Shown: one piece after another, positions 1 to 7,002 of the stretch
Numbering within the stretch: the first letter of the stretch is position 1
Layout: every line of letters starts with the position of its first letter
NCBI GenBank assembly: GCA_001794635.1
Contig: MGKE01000014.1
Coordinates: forward strand, 1 to 38,121
Reading direction: 5' to 3'
DNA length: 38,121 bases
DNA from: Candidatus Yanofskybacteria bacterium RIFCSPLOWO2_01_FULL_39_28
Lineage (GTDB): Bacteria > Patescibacteriota > Minisyncoccia > 2-02-FULL-40-12 > GWA2-44-9
Made by a program: the position numbers and the translations under genes
The notes under the pieces: model-generated
What the model was told of the DNA's origin: nothing
The model's input: only the letters and a program-made list of their open reading frames with translations
Databases searched by the model: none

Positions 1-135
1 ATGTATTTCCGACCACCATTGAAACCAAGAGATAACTGTCTCAAACACAATATCACCGGCGTTAGCTATGTTAGCCGTAGACGAAAATAAAAGAAAAACC
101 ACCAAAAAGATAATAAGTAAACATCTAGAAAACAT
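1..135 (-). CDS. Partial secreted protein, N-terminal 45 residues
   Basis: The reading frame opens at an ATG (133-135) and runs off the left edge, so only 45 codons are visible. The product begins MFSRCLLIIFLVVFLLFSS, a short basic start plus a long hydrophobic stretch, and then ANIANA|GD, a good signal peptidase I site. It is therefore probably exported or periplasm-facing. After the signal comes a Trp-rich stretch (SWFQWWSE). It is absent from the ORF track because it is cut. A good promoter lies just upstream and would give an almost leaderless mRNA. The function cannot be judged from this fragment. Confidence 0.6.
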   Translation of the reverse strand, partial: MFSRCLLIIFLVVFLLFSSTANIANAGDIVFETVISWFQWWSEIH

Positions 136-145
136 AATTCAGTAG

Positions 146-173
146 ATTATATTAAAGCACAATCAATCGTCAA
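146..173 (-). promoter_or_regulatory. Sigma70-type promoter of the secreted-protein gene
   Basis: Read on the minus strand, TTGACG (168-173) and TATAAT (146-151) are separated by 16 bp. The -10 box ends 10 nt before the ATG at 135, so the expected 5' leader is only a few nucleotides and no Shine-Dalgarno sequence is present. Confidence 0.6.
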
Positions 174-266
174 TATTGACTAAAATCAAAGTTTATCTCA
201 ATCTTTCGACAACTAACTGTAAGTTGTTTTTAACATTTAGTTAACTTTAAGTGGTGACACTCTTTG

Positions 267-301
267 TGTTATAATATTGCCGACCGAAGTAATTATAACA
301 A
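267..301. promoter_or_regulatory. Palindromic site with CCGACCGAA core, left copy
   Basis: TGTTATAAT (267-275) and ATTATAACA (292-300) form a perfect 9-bp inverted repeat around a 16-nt centre that contains CCGACCGAA. A second copy in the opposite orientation lies at 868-906, so the two bracket the PaaX/Cas2-like gene. This copy sits just past that gene's stop codon and upstream of the secreted-protein promoter. It could be an operator for the PaaX-like protein or the end of a small mobile unit. Confidence 0.5.
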
Positions 302-310
302 CTGATATTT

Positions 311-844
311 TTACAAATCAAATACTTTTAAAAATTCTTTTTCCTTAAATCCGGCTGAATCGGCAATAATTAGATCAACATAGTCACCCACTTTTAACTT
401 ATTGGCGACGTCAGAAATTTCTTCCTCACAAGGATATGGAAAAATAAACACACTCTTTTGAACCATCACAAATCCAAGCGACTTAATTTTTTGCCTAAAT
501 TTAACTCTTTCTTTGTGCATCTTCTCCGGAATATCAAAAAGAACTAAGCGCCATTTTTTGTCCCACTTACCGCCAACCCTATTTTTAAAGTATTTAATAA
601 AAGACTTTTTCAGCCATTCTTGACCTTTATTAGTAAAAACAAATTGATCATCATTAACATATTTTATAACACCTCTTTTCTGCAAATTTTTATAACCATA
701 ATACTTTTTCTTGACCGAATATCCACATGAGTTAAACTCACTAAATCTAACGCCTTTATAAGGAATCCTGCTCCAGCCAACACCTATATCTACAACAACA
801 TTCTTAATTTCGGTCAAAAATTTTACTATAAAATCTCCGCGCAT
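311..844 (-). CDS. PaaX/Cas2-like winged-helix protein
   Basis: A 177-residue protein. The first ~85 residues look like a DNA-binding winged helix (lysine/tyrosine rich, with KRGVIKYVNDDQFVFTNKG as wing and recognition region). Residues ~95-177 (KWRLVLFDIPEKMHKERV...LGFVMVQKSVFIFPYP) match the ferredoxin-like PaaX C-terminal/Cas2-like fold. Database pipelines often label such stand-alone proteins Cas2, but no cas1, effector or CRISPR array is present here. A role as transcriptional regulator, or as a toxin-like nuclease, is more likely. It is the last gene of the minus-strand operon, 92 nt after RNase HI. Near-palindromic sites on both sides suggest autoregulation. The family call is fairly sure; the function is not. 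Confidence 0.75.
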   Translation of the reverse strand: MRGDFIVKFLTEIKNVVVDIGVGWSRIPYKGVRFSEFNSCGYSVKKKYYGYKNLQKRGVIKYVNDDQFVFTNKGQEWLKKSFIKYFKNRVGGKWDKKWRLVLFDIPEKMHKERVKFRQKIKSLGFVMVQKSVFIFPYPCEEEISDVANKLKVGDYVDLIIADSAGFKEKEFLKVFDL

Positions 845-867
845 GTTAATATTTTAATATTGAAGTA

Positions 868-906
868 TTGTTATAAATGTTTCGGTCGGTATGATTATTA
901 CAACAA
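868..906. promoter_or_regulatory. Palindromic site with CCGACCGAA core, right copy
   Basis: TTGTTATAA (868-876) and TTATTACAA pair at 8 of 9 positions around a centre holding TTCGGTCGG, the reverse complement of the left copy's core. Over about 38 nt the two copies match at roughly 29 positions in inverted orientation. This copy lies 24-62 nt upstream of the PaaX/Cas2-like start codon, where an autorepressor would bind. Confidence 0.5.
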
Positions 907-936
907 AAATTTTGTTATAATTTATAACTTTGTTTA

Positions 937-1380
937 TTATAAATTTAACTTGTTTGTTTCTCTGTCCAATGCTTCATTCAGAAGTTCATCGGGATGAGTA
1001 TTTTTACTTCTTAAAACATGAGTAAAAATTACTTTGCCAAAATCAAGCTTTAGATTATGAACTTCCAAAAACAGCTTCTGAATCCCCTCTTCCTTAACCT
1101 TATATTCGTGATTCATTTGTTTGGCTAACAACTCGCTATCAACTATAAACTTTACTTCGCTTGCCTTGGCCTTTTCTTGACCAATCAGTTGTTTAAGTTT
1201 TTTAAGAGCAAAAATAACCGCCTTATATTCGGCTTCATTGTTAGTAGCAATTCCTATAGACTCTCCGTATTCTTTTTTACCAATCGTCTCCCCCTCTATA
1301 ACCACACCGATTGCCGCCGAACCAGGATTACCGCGTGAACCACCGTCAGTATGAATTGTAAAAATACTTTTCATGGCCAT
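937..1380 (-). CDS. Ribonuclease HI family protein
   Basis: A 147-residue RNase H-fold protein expected to cut the RNA strand of RNA/DNA hybrids. The four acidic positions are visible: D12 in TDGGSRGNPG, E49 in TNNEAEY, D81 in IVDSELL and D131 in NTHPDELLNEALD. The short basic-region-free form belongs to the RnhA-like group called ribonuclease HI family in many genomes. The start ATG follows the DHH gene's stop by 3 nt, so translation is probably coupled. A second ATG at codon 3 is possible. The next gene downstream is the PaaX/Cas2-like gene. Confidence 0.88.
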   Translation of the reverse strand: MAMKSIFTIHTDGGSRGNPGSAAIGVVIEGETIGKKEYGESIGIATNNEAEYKAVIFALKKLKQLIGQEKAKASEVKFIVDSELLAKQMNHEYKVKEEGIQKLFLEVHNLKLDFGKVIFTHVLRSKNTHPDELLNEALDRETNKLNL

Positions 1381-1383
1381 AAG

Positions 1384-2220
1384 TTAATTTATCTTTTTCC
1401 AAGGCAACTTAGAACAATTTTCAACATAAAAAGCAGCTGATGCTTTGTGTCCGCCGCCGCGAAACTTGGCGGCAATTTTAGAAACATCTATTTTTCCATC
1501 GGATCTTAAAGAAATATGAACTCTGCCACCCTTATCTTGCGCCCAAACTATTCCCAAAGGCGGTAATTTTTTTGAAAAAATGTTTCCTATCTGAGAATGA
1601 AATACTGGCGAATTAACAGCATATACCTTATAGCCAAAAAAGTTAACAAGTTCTGCCTTATTATCAACAATTTTATTTATAATTATATCCTCGTATTTAA
1701 GTAGAAGGTGTCCGTCTTTAATATATTCGCGGTATTTTTTCTTATCTTCAACGTCCTTGTAAATTTTATCCCAATTTTTAAAACCAAACTCCACAACATT
1801 TAAATAAGCAATAATCTCTTTAGTTTTTGGTAATTTGAATTTCCATAGATCCATATCCTCAACGTGTTTAAGAAACTTGGGAATTTCTGTTTTTGGATGA
1901 AAATATTTCCAAGACAGAACGGCGCCTGAATGATTTAGATCAAATAGTCCGTTTGAAATCAGATTAAATGCTTTTTGATTTGAAAAATGATGGTCAATAG
2001 CCACAACTTTTTTGTTTTCTTTGACTAATTTTTTTAAGTATTGAGCCGGATACACTACATCCACCATATAAATTTCTTTGTCTTTGAGTCTAGAAATAGG
2101 TTTATCTCCAGGTTCTATACCAATATAGTCAGCCTTGTTTCCAAACTTTTTCCAAGCTGACCAAGCCGAACTAAAACCATCAGTACAGTCGCCGTGATAA
2201 ATTACAACGATGTTTTTCAT
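1384..2220 (-). CDS. DHH/DHHA1 family phosphoesterase
   Basis: A 278-residue DHH-superfamily phosphoesterase. Metal-binding motifs are YHGDCTDGF (D11, D14), VDVVYP (D54) and AIDHHFSN (D76-H77-H78). The C-terminal DHHA1 substrate-binding motif GGGHKASAAF is near residue 260. Relatives degrade short oligoribonucleotides, pAp or cyclic dinucleotides (NrnA/RecJ-like); which substrate applies here cannot be told. It is too short for a full RecJ. It lies 2 nt after pgk and 3 nt before RNase HI, so two nucleases sit in one operon with glycolytic genes. Confidence 0.85.
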   Translation of the reverse strand: MKNIVVIYHGDCTDGFSSAWSAWKKFGNKADYIGIEPGDKPISRLKDKEIYMVDVVYPAQYLKKLVKENKKVVAIDHHFSNQKAFNLISNGLFDLNHSGAVLSWKYFHPKTEIPKFLKHVEDMDLWKFKLPKTKEIIAYLNVVEFGFKNWDKIYKDVEDKKKYREYIKDGHLLLKYEDIIINKIVDNKAELVNFFGYKVYAVNSPVFHSQIGNIFSKKLPPLGIVWAQDKGGRVHISLRSDGKIDVSKIAAKFRGGGHKASAAFYVENCSKLPWKKIN

Positions 2221-2222
2221 AA

Positions 2223-3302
2223 TTACTTATAATATCCCAATGCCTCTAATCCTGGCAACTTGTCTCCAGCTAGAAAAGCCAGCATAGCTCCCCCACCAGT
2301 TGAAACAAAATCGAATCTATCTAGAAGCCCAAACTTTTCAACAGCGCTAATCGTATCGCCGCCTCCAAGAACTTTAAAAGACCTCGAACCAGCTACCGCT
2401 TCAGCAATACCTTTGGTGCCGGCAGTGAATCTTTCATCTTCAAAAATACCCACTGGCCCATTCCAAACTATCATACTAGCCTGGTTGATAATTTCACTGA
2501 ATTTTTTGACGGAAAGCGGTCCAATGTCAGGCATCCTGTTTTCAAAAAGGTTAAAATCATCGGGCATTATTATCCTCGGATCATTCAAATCAAGACCGGA
2601 AAATAGTTCTTCTAAATTATTGTCTACTATCGCATTGCCAACATCTTCTCCTTTTGACTTCAAAATATCGTTAGCAATTACACCACCAACAATAACTGCT
2701 TCTGCTTTATTAATCAAATTTTTGATAACCGGGATTTTGGTCGAAGCTTTGGCTCCACCTATGATTATAATTTTACCTTCTGGCGGAGCATCGATTACTT
2801 TTTGAAGCTGTTGTGTTTCTTTTTCAATCAGCAACCCTGCATAACTCGGCAGAAATTTAGTTACAGCAGAAACAGAAACATAATTTCTATGACACTCAGC
2901 AAACGCATTATTAATATAATAATCAAATCCTGCCGAAAGTAATTGTCCAAGATTTGTATCGTTTTTCTTCTCACCTTCGTGGACTCTTATATTTTCAAGC
3001 AAGGCCAGGCCTTCATTAATCTGTCGCTTAGAAACTGTCTGAATATCATGAATAAATTTAATAGTATATCCTAGAAGATCCTGAAGCTGTTCAACAATTA
3101 GTTCAAAAGAGATTATATAGTTACTATGGGCCACCATAAATACTTTTGCCCCCCTACTTACCAGTAAATCAATTGTTTCTTTCTGCTGTTTTACACGAAA
3201 TGAATCAATAATAATCCCTTGTTTATCAACTGGAACATCAAAATCAACCCTCAATAAGATTTTTTTATCTTTTAAGTCTGGGATATCTAAAATCGTTTTC
3301 AT
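2223..3302 (-). CDS. pgk: Phosphoglycerate kinase
   Basis: Transfers phosphate from 1,3-bisphosphoglycerate to ADP in lower glycolysis. Family motifs in order: LLRVDFDVP near the N-terminus, LLENIRVHEGE, NNAFAECHR, IIGGAKASTKIPVI (nucleotide site lysine), IVWNGPVGIFE, and the C-terminal GGGDTISAVEKFG and STGGGAMLAFL. At 359 residues it is shorter than the usual ~390-400, and the motifs drift (DFDVP for DFNVP, NNAF for NDAF). The ATG overlaps the tpiA stop as ATGA, so the two are translationally coupled. Confidence 0.95.
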   Translation of the reverse strand: MKTILDIPDLKDKKILLRVDFDVPVDKQGIIIDSFRVKQQKETIDLLVSRGAKVFMVAHSNYIISFELIVEQLQDLLGYTIKFIHDIQTVSKRQINEGLALLENIRVHEGEKKNDTNLGQLLSAGFDYYINNAFAECHRNYVSVSAVTKFLPSYAGLLIEKETQQLQKVIDAPPEGKIIIIGGAKASTKIPVIKNLINKAEAVIVGGVIANDILKSKGEDVGNAIVDNNLEELFSGLDLNDPRIIMPDDFNLFENRMPDIGPLSVKKFSEIINQASMIVWNGPVGIFEDERFTAGTKGIAEAVAGSRSFKVLGGGDTISAVEKFGLLDRFDFVSTGGGAMLAFLAGDKLPGLEALGYYK

Positions 3303-4075
3303 AATTTGGAAACAAGAGATAATATCTTAACAAATTCTTCCTTGTTGACTGAAGCTCCGCCAACCAGCACTCCATTAATTTCTTCTTCCTTAAGAAAATT
3401 GGCCACATTCTTAGAATTCACCGAGCCACCGTATAAATAGGTTTTAGGTGATAGGTGATAGATTTTAGAAAAAACTTCTTTGATTACAGAAATTGATTCT
3501 AGAGCGCTTTGCGGAGTATCGGAGTGAGCGCCAGGATTGGTGCTTATAGCCCAGACCGGTTCGTAAGCAATAATACAACGGCTTATCTCGTCAGAAGTTA
3601 ATCCTTCAAAGGTGTTGGTAATTTGTTTTTCCAGAAATTTACTAAAGTTCTCATCTCTTTCTCGTTCCCCCATACAAACAATCGGAACCATGTCGTTTCT
3701 TATAGCTGACTTTAATTTTTGATTGACTACTTGATCAGATTCTCCTAACTTCCACCTTCTTTCAGAGTGGCCAATAATAACATACCGAACGCCAAGTTTC
3801 TGAAGCATGGCCCCAGAAACTTCACCGGTGAGAGCAGTCTCATCTTCTACGGCAATATCTTGAGCTCCAAGTTCGGCTTCATGTTCTAGATGTGATGTTT
3901 TCAAAATTTTGCCAACTTCTTCAATAAAAACAAACGACGGACAAAAAACTAAACTAAATTCTTTTTTTTCATTCAACAATTCTAAGTAATCATTAATTAA
4001 ATCCAAAACCCCTTCAGCTTCAGCAAGAGTTGTTGGCAGCATTTTCCAATTTGCAACTATAAGTTTTTTGCTCAT
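3299..4075 (-). CDS. tpiA: Triosephosphate isomerase
   Basis: Interconverts glyceraldehyde-3-phosphate and dihydroxyacetone phosphate. The catalytic set is intact: N9/K11 in VANWKM, H103 in IGHSERR, E172 in AYEPVWAI, and the phosphate-binding LYGGSVNSKN and GVLVGGASV. The loop after the catalytic Glu reads STNPGAHSDTP instead of the usual GTG-type sequence. The stretch before LYGGS (KIYHLSPKTY) comes from a short direct repeat (AGGTGATAG twice). Both ends overlap neighbours by 4 nt (ATGA), giving a tight galT-tpiA-pgk group. Confidence 0.95.
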   Translation of the reverse strand: MSKKLIVANWKMLPTTLAEAEGVLDLINDYLELLNEKKEFSLVFCPSFVFIEEVGKILKTSHLEHEAELGAQDIAVEDETALTGEVSGAMLQKLGVRYVIIGHSERRWKLGESDQVVNQKLKSAIRNDMVPIVCMGERERDENFSKFLEKQITNTFEGLTSDEISRCIIAYEPVWAISTNPGAHSDTPQSALESISVIKEVFSKIYHLSPKTYLYGGSVNSKNVANFLKEEEINGVLVGGASVNKEEFVKILSLVSKL

Positions 4076-5070
4076 ATCTTGACATTCCTTAACAGTTCCG
4101 CTGACTCATCAGGATCAACTACGTTTATTGCGACACCAGTTCCTATTTCAAATCCTGCGTCAATTTTAAGGTGTGGAACAATCTCCATGTGCCAATGGTA
4201 GAATTCATGAATATTAACGCCGAATTCATTAGTTAAAGGCGCGGTATGAATAAAGAGATTAAATGGCGGGGCATCTAAAACTTTGTTAATTTTTTGCAGA
4301 GCCGTCCACATTGCATCGGCAAAAAACTCATCAAAATTATCTGGCATTTGATTAAAGTGGGCGTGGCTTGATTTTGAAAAAATTCTGACTTCGTAAGGAT
4401 ACTTTGAAACATAAGGACAAAAAACTATAAATTCTTTATTTTCGTAAATTACCCTAGTTCTTTCTTTTTGCTCCCATTCTAAAAGGTCGTAATAAACCTG
4501 TTTTTTGTGTTTATGATAATATTCAAAAGAACCGTTAATACTTCGGAAAACATCCGGCGGAAGAATTGGCATGGTAATTATTTGTGAATGAGGATGATAT
4601 ATGCTAGCCCCCGCTGCTTTACCATGATTGTGGAATATTAAAATATATTTCGCACATTCGTTGTTGTTTGTCAGTTCGGTAAAACGCTTTTTATAAATTT
4701 TAATTGTATCAATGAAGTCAGCCGCTGAAAATTCATAAATAGTACGGTCGTGGTCTCTAAAAACAATAACCTCATGGTCGCCGATAGGATCAAATATTTT
4801 GAAAGGTCCATATTCTTGTTCGTTAACGCAAAGTCCTTGCTGGACAGCGGGGTATTTATTTTTGATAATAGTTGCATGAGAATTTTCTTGGCTTGGATAA
4901 TTACCAACAACTTCTTGTCCGGAAAAGTCTTCAAAAGGACACTCTTTCTTGGTCTGATAAAAACCTCTATCCTCGCCATTATGTAAACTTTTAGATCTCC
5001 CCGTAGCAAAAAGGACCCATTCACCGGAGACTAGATCTTGCCTGAATTCATTTAGTGGTTTTTTGTTCAT
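4072..5070 (-). CDS. galT: Galactose-1-phosphate uridylyltransferase family (HIT superfamily)
   Basis: A 332-residue GalT-type nucleotidylyltransferase. It opens with the family signature EFRQDLVSGEWVLFA, followed by CPFED. The active site is HPHSQ at residues 159-163, where the second His is the expected covalent uridylyl carrier. A late EFYHWHMEIVP motif matches the C-terminal HIT half. GalT moves UMP between UDP-glucose and galactose-1-phosphate; relatives can act on other sugar phosphates or as ADP-glucose phosphorylases, so the exact sugar is uncertain. It begins right after the glycosyltransferase stop with no gap, fitting a sugar-nucleotide role for the operon. Confidence 0.85.
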   Translation of the reverse strand: MNKKPLNEFRQDLVSGEWVLFATGRSKSLHNGEDRGFYQTKKECPFEDFSGQEVVGNYPSQENSHATIIKNKYPAVQQGLCVNEQEYGPFKIFDPIGDHEVIVFRDHDRTIYEFSAADFIDTIKIYKKRFTELTNNNECAKYILIFHNHGKAAGASIYHPHSQIITMPILPPDVFRSINGSFEYYHKHKKQVYYDLLEWEQKERTRVIYENKEFIVFCPYVSKYPYEVRIFSKSSHAHFNQMPDNFDEFFADAMWTALQKINKVLDAPPFNLFIHTAPLTNEFGVNIHEFYHWHMEIVPHLKIDAGFEIGTGVAINVVDPDESAELLRNVKI

Positions 5071-5790
5071 TTAATCATATTTGCCGGTCATTAAATTCCA
5101 TCTAATCAATATCGTTTCAGTAAGAACTTGGAAATAAGATTTTAAGCTAACCTTGGAATTAGGGTCGTTTTTCCAGTCCACTGGCAGTTCTTTGATTTTG
5201 TAACCAAGTTTTCTAGCCAAAGCCAAAACTTCTATATCAAAACCAAAACGGTCAATTGTTGATTTGGGAAAAATATCCGTAGCCGCCTTAGCGGTAAAGA
5301 GCTTGAATCCCCTTTGAGTATCGTAAATCCCTGGAACTGCCATTATTTGTATGAATAGATTACCAAGTTTTCCTAATATTCTTCGCCACAACGGTTCGCT
5401 CCCAGAAGCAACCTTGTGACCTTGAATAGCGATTGAACCAATAACTACGCCGTAGCCTTCATTTATATATGGAGCAAAATTATCTAAATGGCTTATGTGG
5501 GTTGCGTTGTCGGCATCAGTAAAAATCCTCAGCTCGCCTTTTGCTTCAAGCATTCCCTTTTTGACCGAAAAACCTTTACCGTGATTTTCCTGAATATCTA
5601 TCAATCTCAGCCCCCTTATTTCCGGTTCAAGACTCTTAACCAAACTGACGGTATCATCCTTTGAGCCGTCACTAACAACCAATATTTCATAGTCATAATT
5701 TTGCCGACGCAAATATTCGTCAATTGACTTAAGGGTTTCTTTTATTCTTTTTTCTTCGTTATAAGCTGGAATAATAACAGAAAGATACAT
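5071..5790 (-). CDS. Family 2 glycosyltransferase, dolichyl/polyprenyl-phosphate type
   Basis: A 239-residue GT-A enzyme. SVIIPAYNEEKRI at the N-terminus, VVSDGSKDDT, the metal-binding TDADNAT (D92-x-D94) and DTQRGFKLF are typical of the DPM1/ALG5-like group that loads a sugar from a nucleotide donor onto a polyprenyl phosphate at the inner membrane. No C-terminal membrane segment is visible. As first gene of the seven-gene minus-strand operon, it places galT in a glycan-building context. TATAAT lies 7 nt before its ATG, so the mRNA is probably leaderless. Confidence 0.85.
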   Translation of the reverse strand: MYLSVIIPAYNEEKRIKETLKSIDEYLRRQNYDYEILVVSDGSKDDTVSLVKSLEPEIRGLRLIDIQENHGKGFSVKKGMLEAKGELRIFTDADNATHISHLDNFAPYINEGYGVVIGSIAIQGHKVASGSEPLWRRILGKLGNLFIQIMAVPGIYDTQRGFKLFTAKAATDIFPKSTIDRFGFDIEVLALARKLGYKIKELPVDWKNDPNSKVSLKSYFQVLTETILIRWNLMTGKYD

Positions 5791-5797
5791 ATGTACT

Positions 5798-5803
5798 ATT
5801 ATA
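5798..5803 (-). promoter_or_regulatory. -10 box of the glycosyltransferase operon
   Basis: TATAAT on the minus strand lies 7 nt before the start codon at 5790. No good -35 box is seen at 16-18 bp. The spacing predicts transcription starting at or next to the ATG. Confidence 0.45.
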
Positions 5804-5836
5804 TATCATCAAATCTAAATAACCCATAGTACCAAC

Positions 5837-5957
5837 TAAAATCATTGGCAGAGCTTGATTTCTGGGGCACGGCGTAAATTTCTGCTGAAATTTCGCTTTT
5901 ACTCGGCCCAGCCGGCCTCCGTAAATCCCCATAAACCAAACTCTTTCAATGATTTTA
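5837..5957 (-). repeat. Structured constant-core element, copy A
   Basis: Minus-strand copy of a three-member family. Core, 5' to 3': GGGGATTTACGGA, hairpin GGCC-GGCTG-GGCC, GAGTAAAA, hairpin AAATTTC-AGCA-GAAATTT extended by GCG/CGC, then GTGCCCC, whose CCCC can pair with the leading GGGG. The core is enclosed by 27-nt arms (5837-5863 and 5931-5957) that are inverted repeats of each other (22 Watson-Crick plus 2 G-U pairs) but share nothing with the arms of the other copies. It fills the space between the divergent glycosyltransferase and dprA promoters. The 69-aa ORF over it is spurious. Confidence 0.75.
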
Positions 5958-5970
5958 AACACACACAAAA

Positions 5971-5999
5971 TTGACTATCATTAAAACATTAAGTATGCT
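5971..5999 (+). promoter_or_regulatory. dprA promoter
   Basis: TTGACT (5971-5976), 17-bp spacer, TATGCT (5994-5999). The ATG at 6007 follows by 7 nt, predicting a leaderless mRNA. This reading also explains why the TTG at 5971 used in the ORF track is not a start codon: it is the -35 box. Confidence 0.55.
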
Positions 6000-6006
6000 G
6001 CGTGAG

Positions 6007-6888
6007 ATGAATTTTCCAATAATAGAAATAAAGATAAAAACAAAGGAGTACCCTAAATTATTAGCTCAAATTCATAATCCCCCAAAGCAACTATATTGCC
6101 GAGGAAATATTGAACTACTTAAATCTTTTTGTATTGGAGTAGTTGGCACAAGAAAACTTACTGCTTACGGCAAAGAAGCAACTGAAAGAATTGTTTCAGA
6201 GTTAACTGGAAACGACATCACCATAGTAAGCGGGTTGGCCATGGGGGTTGACGCAATCGCCCATCAAACTGCGCTAGATAATGAGTTGCCTACTATTGCC
6301 GTACTGGGTTCAGGAGTTGACAATAACTGTATTTACCCAAGAGTTAATTTTAACCTTGCAAGAGAGATACTAAGCAACAACGGCCTTATTGTGTCAGAAT
6401 ATAAACCAGGATTTCAGGCTAATGAAAAAACTTTTCCCCAAAGAAACAGAATAATAAGCGGGCTATCAAAGGGGGTATTAGTTGTTGAAGCTCCCTTAAT
6501 AAGCGGGGCTCTTATTACAACAAGGTTTGCCACCGAACAAAACAGGGACGTCTTTGCTGTGCCGGGTAATATTTTTTCACCAAACTCAAAGGGTCCTAAC
6601 ATGCTTATTGGAAAAGGGGCTAAACCAGTTTTTTCTGCTCAAGATATAATTGATTCTTATTATCAAAATATGGGGCTTGATTTGGAACCAAAAAATAAAC
6701 TATCAACAAAAAATCCGATAGAAAAACAAATACTTGGTATACTTGATGAAAATGGAGAGCTGTCTGGAGACGACATAATCTCATTGACTAACCTGGAGAC
6801 TTCTCAGGTGATTGCCGCCCTTTCAATGCTTGAACTAAAAAATAAAGTTAAATTAAAAGCGAGTAAATACACCGTTGCTAAGAGATAA
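6007..6888 (+). CDS. dprA: DNA-processing protein DprA
   Basis: DprA (Smf) binds ssDNA entering during natural transformation and loads RecA. The Rossmann-like core is complete: GVVGTRKLTAYGK, IVSGLAMGVDAIAHQTAL, GSGVDNNCIYPR, FPQRNRIISGLS and SGALITTRFATEQNRDVFAVPGN; a C-terminal winged helix follows from about residue 240 (EKQILGILDENGELSGDDI). No N-terminal SAM domain, giving a compact ~293 residues. I chose ATG 6007 because the upstream TTG (5971) and ATG (5995) lie in the predicted -35 and -10 boxes. Its last codons form part of the outer stem of element copy B. Copies A and B bracket the gene. Confidence 0.93.
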   Translation: MNFPIIEIKIKTKEYPKLLAQIHNPPKQLYCRGNIELLKSFCIGVVGTRKLTAYGKEATERIVSELTGNDITIVSGLAMGVDAIAHQTALDNELPTIAVLGSGVDNNCIYPRVNFNLAREILSNNGLIVSEYKPGFQANEKTFPQRNRIISGLSKGVLVVEAPLISGALITTRFATEQNRDVFAVPGNIFSPNSKGPNMLIGKGAKPVFSAQDIIDSYYQNMGLDLEPKNKLSTKNPIEKQILGILDENGELSGDDIISLTNLETSQVIAALSMLELKNKVKLKASKYTVAKR

Positions 6889-6983
6889 GTCTTTGAGGGA
6901 TTTACGGAGGCCGACTGGGCCGAGTAAAAGACAAAATTCTAGCAAGAATTTATGTCGTGCCCGAAAAAGATTTATCTCTTAGC
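6877..6983 (+). repeat. Structured constant-core element, copy B
   Basis: Plus-strand copy. Outer arms 6877-6894 and 6966-6983 are inverted repeats of 18 nt (17 Watson-Crick and one G-U); the left arm contains the last dprA codons and its TAA. Inside, GGG/CCC (6897-6899, 6960-6962) can close the core. Hairpin 1 is GGCC-GACTG-GGCC (6909-6921). Hairpin 2 is GACAAAATTCT-AGCA-AGAATTT-a-TGTC (6930-6956). Single-stranded parts ATTTACGGA, GAGTAAAA and GTGCCC are shared with copies A and C. It lies between dprA and topA and would be in the dprA 3' UTR. Confidence 0.75.
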
Positions 6984-7002
6984 AAATAGGTTAAACAATT
7001 AA

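Noticed and set aside
311-844. A CRISPR-Cas locus based on the Cas2-like gene
   Set aside because: No cas1 or effector gene and no array of regularly spaced direct repeats in the window; the protein has a PaaX-like winged-helix N-terminus.
2260-2805. 181-aa plus-strand ORF opposite pgk
   Set aside because: Shadow frame of a well-conserved gene; composition follows the reverse complement of pgk codons.
5759-5968. 69-aa minus-strand ORF
   Set aside because: It is a translation through element copy A and the glycosyltransferase promoter; the same DNA core occurs at two other sites without a shared open frame.
5971-6006. TTG and ATG starts for dprA at 5971 and 5995
   Set aside because: TTGACT and TATGCT fit -35 and -10 boxes with 17-bp spacing, leaving ATG 6007 as the likely start.
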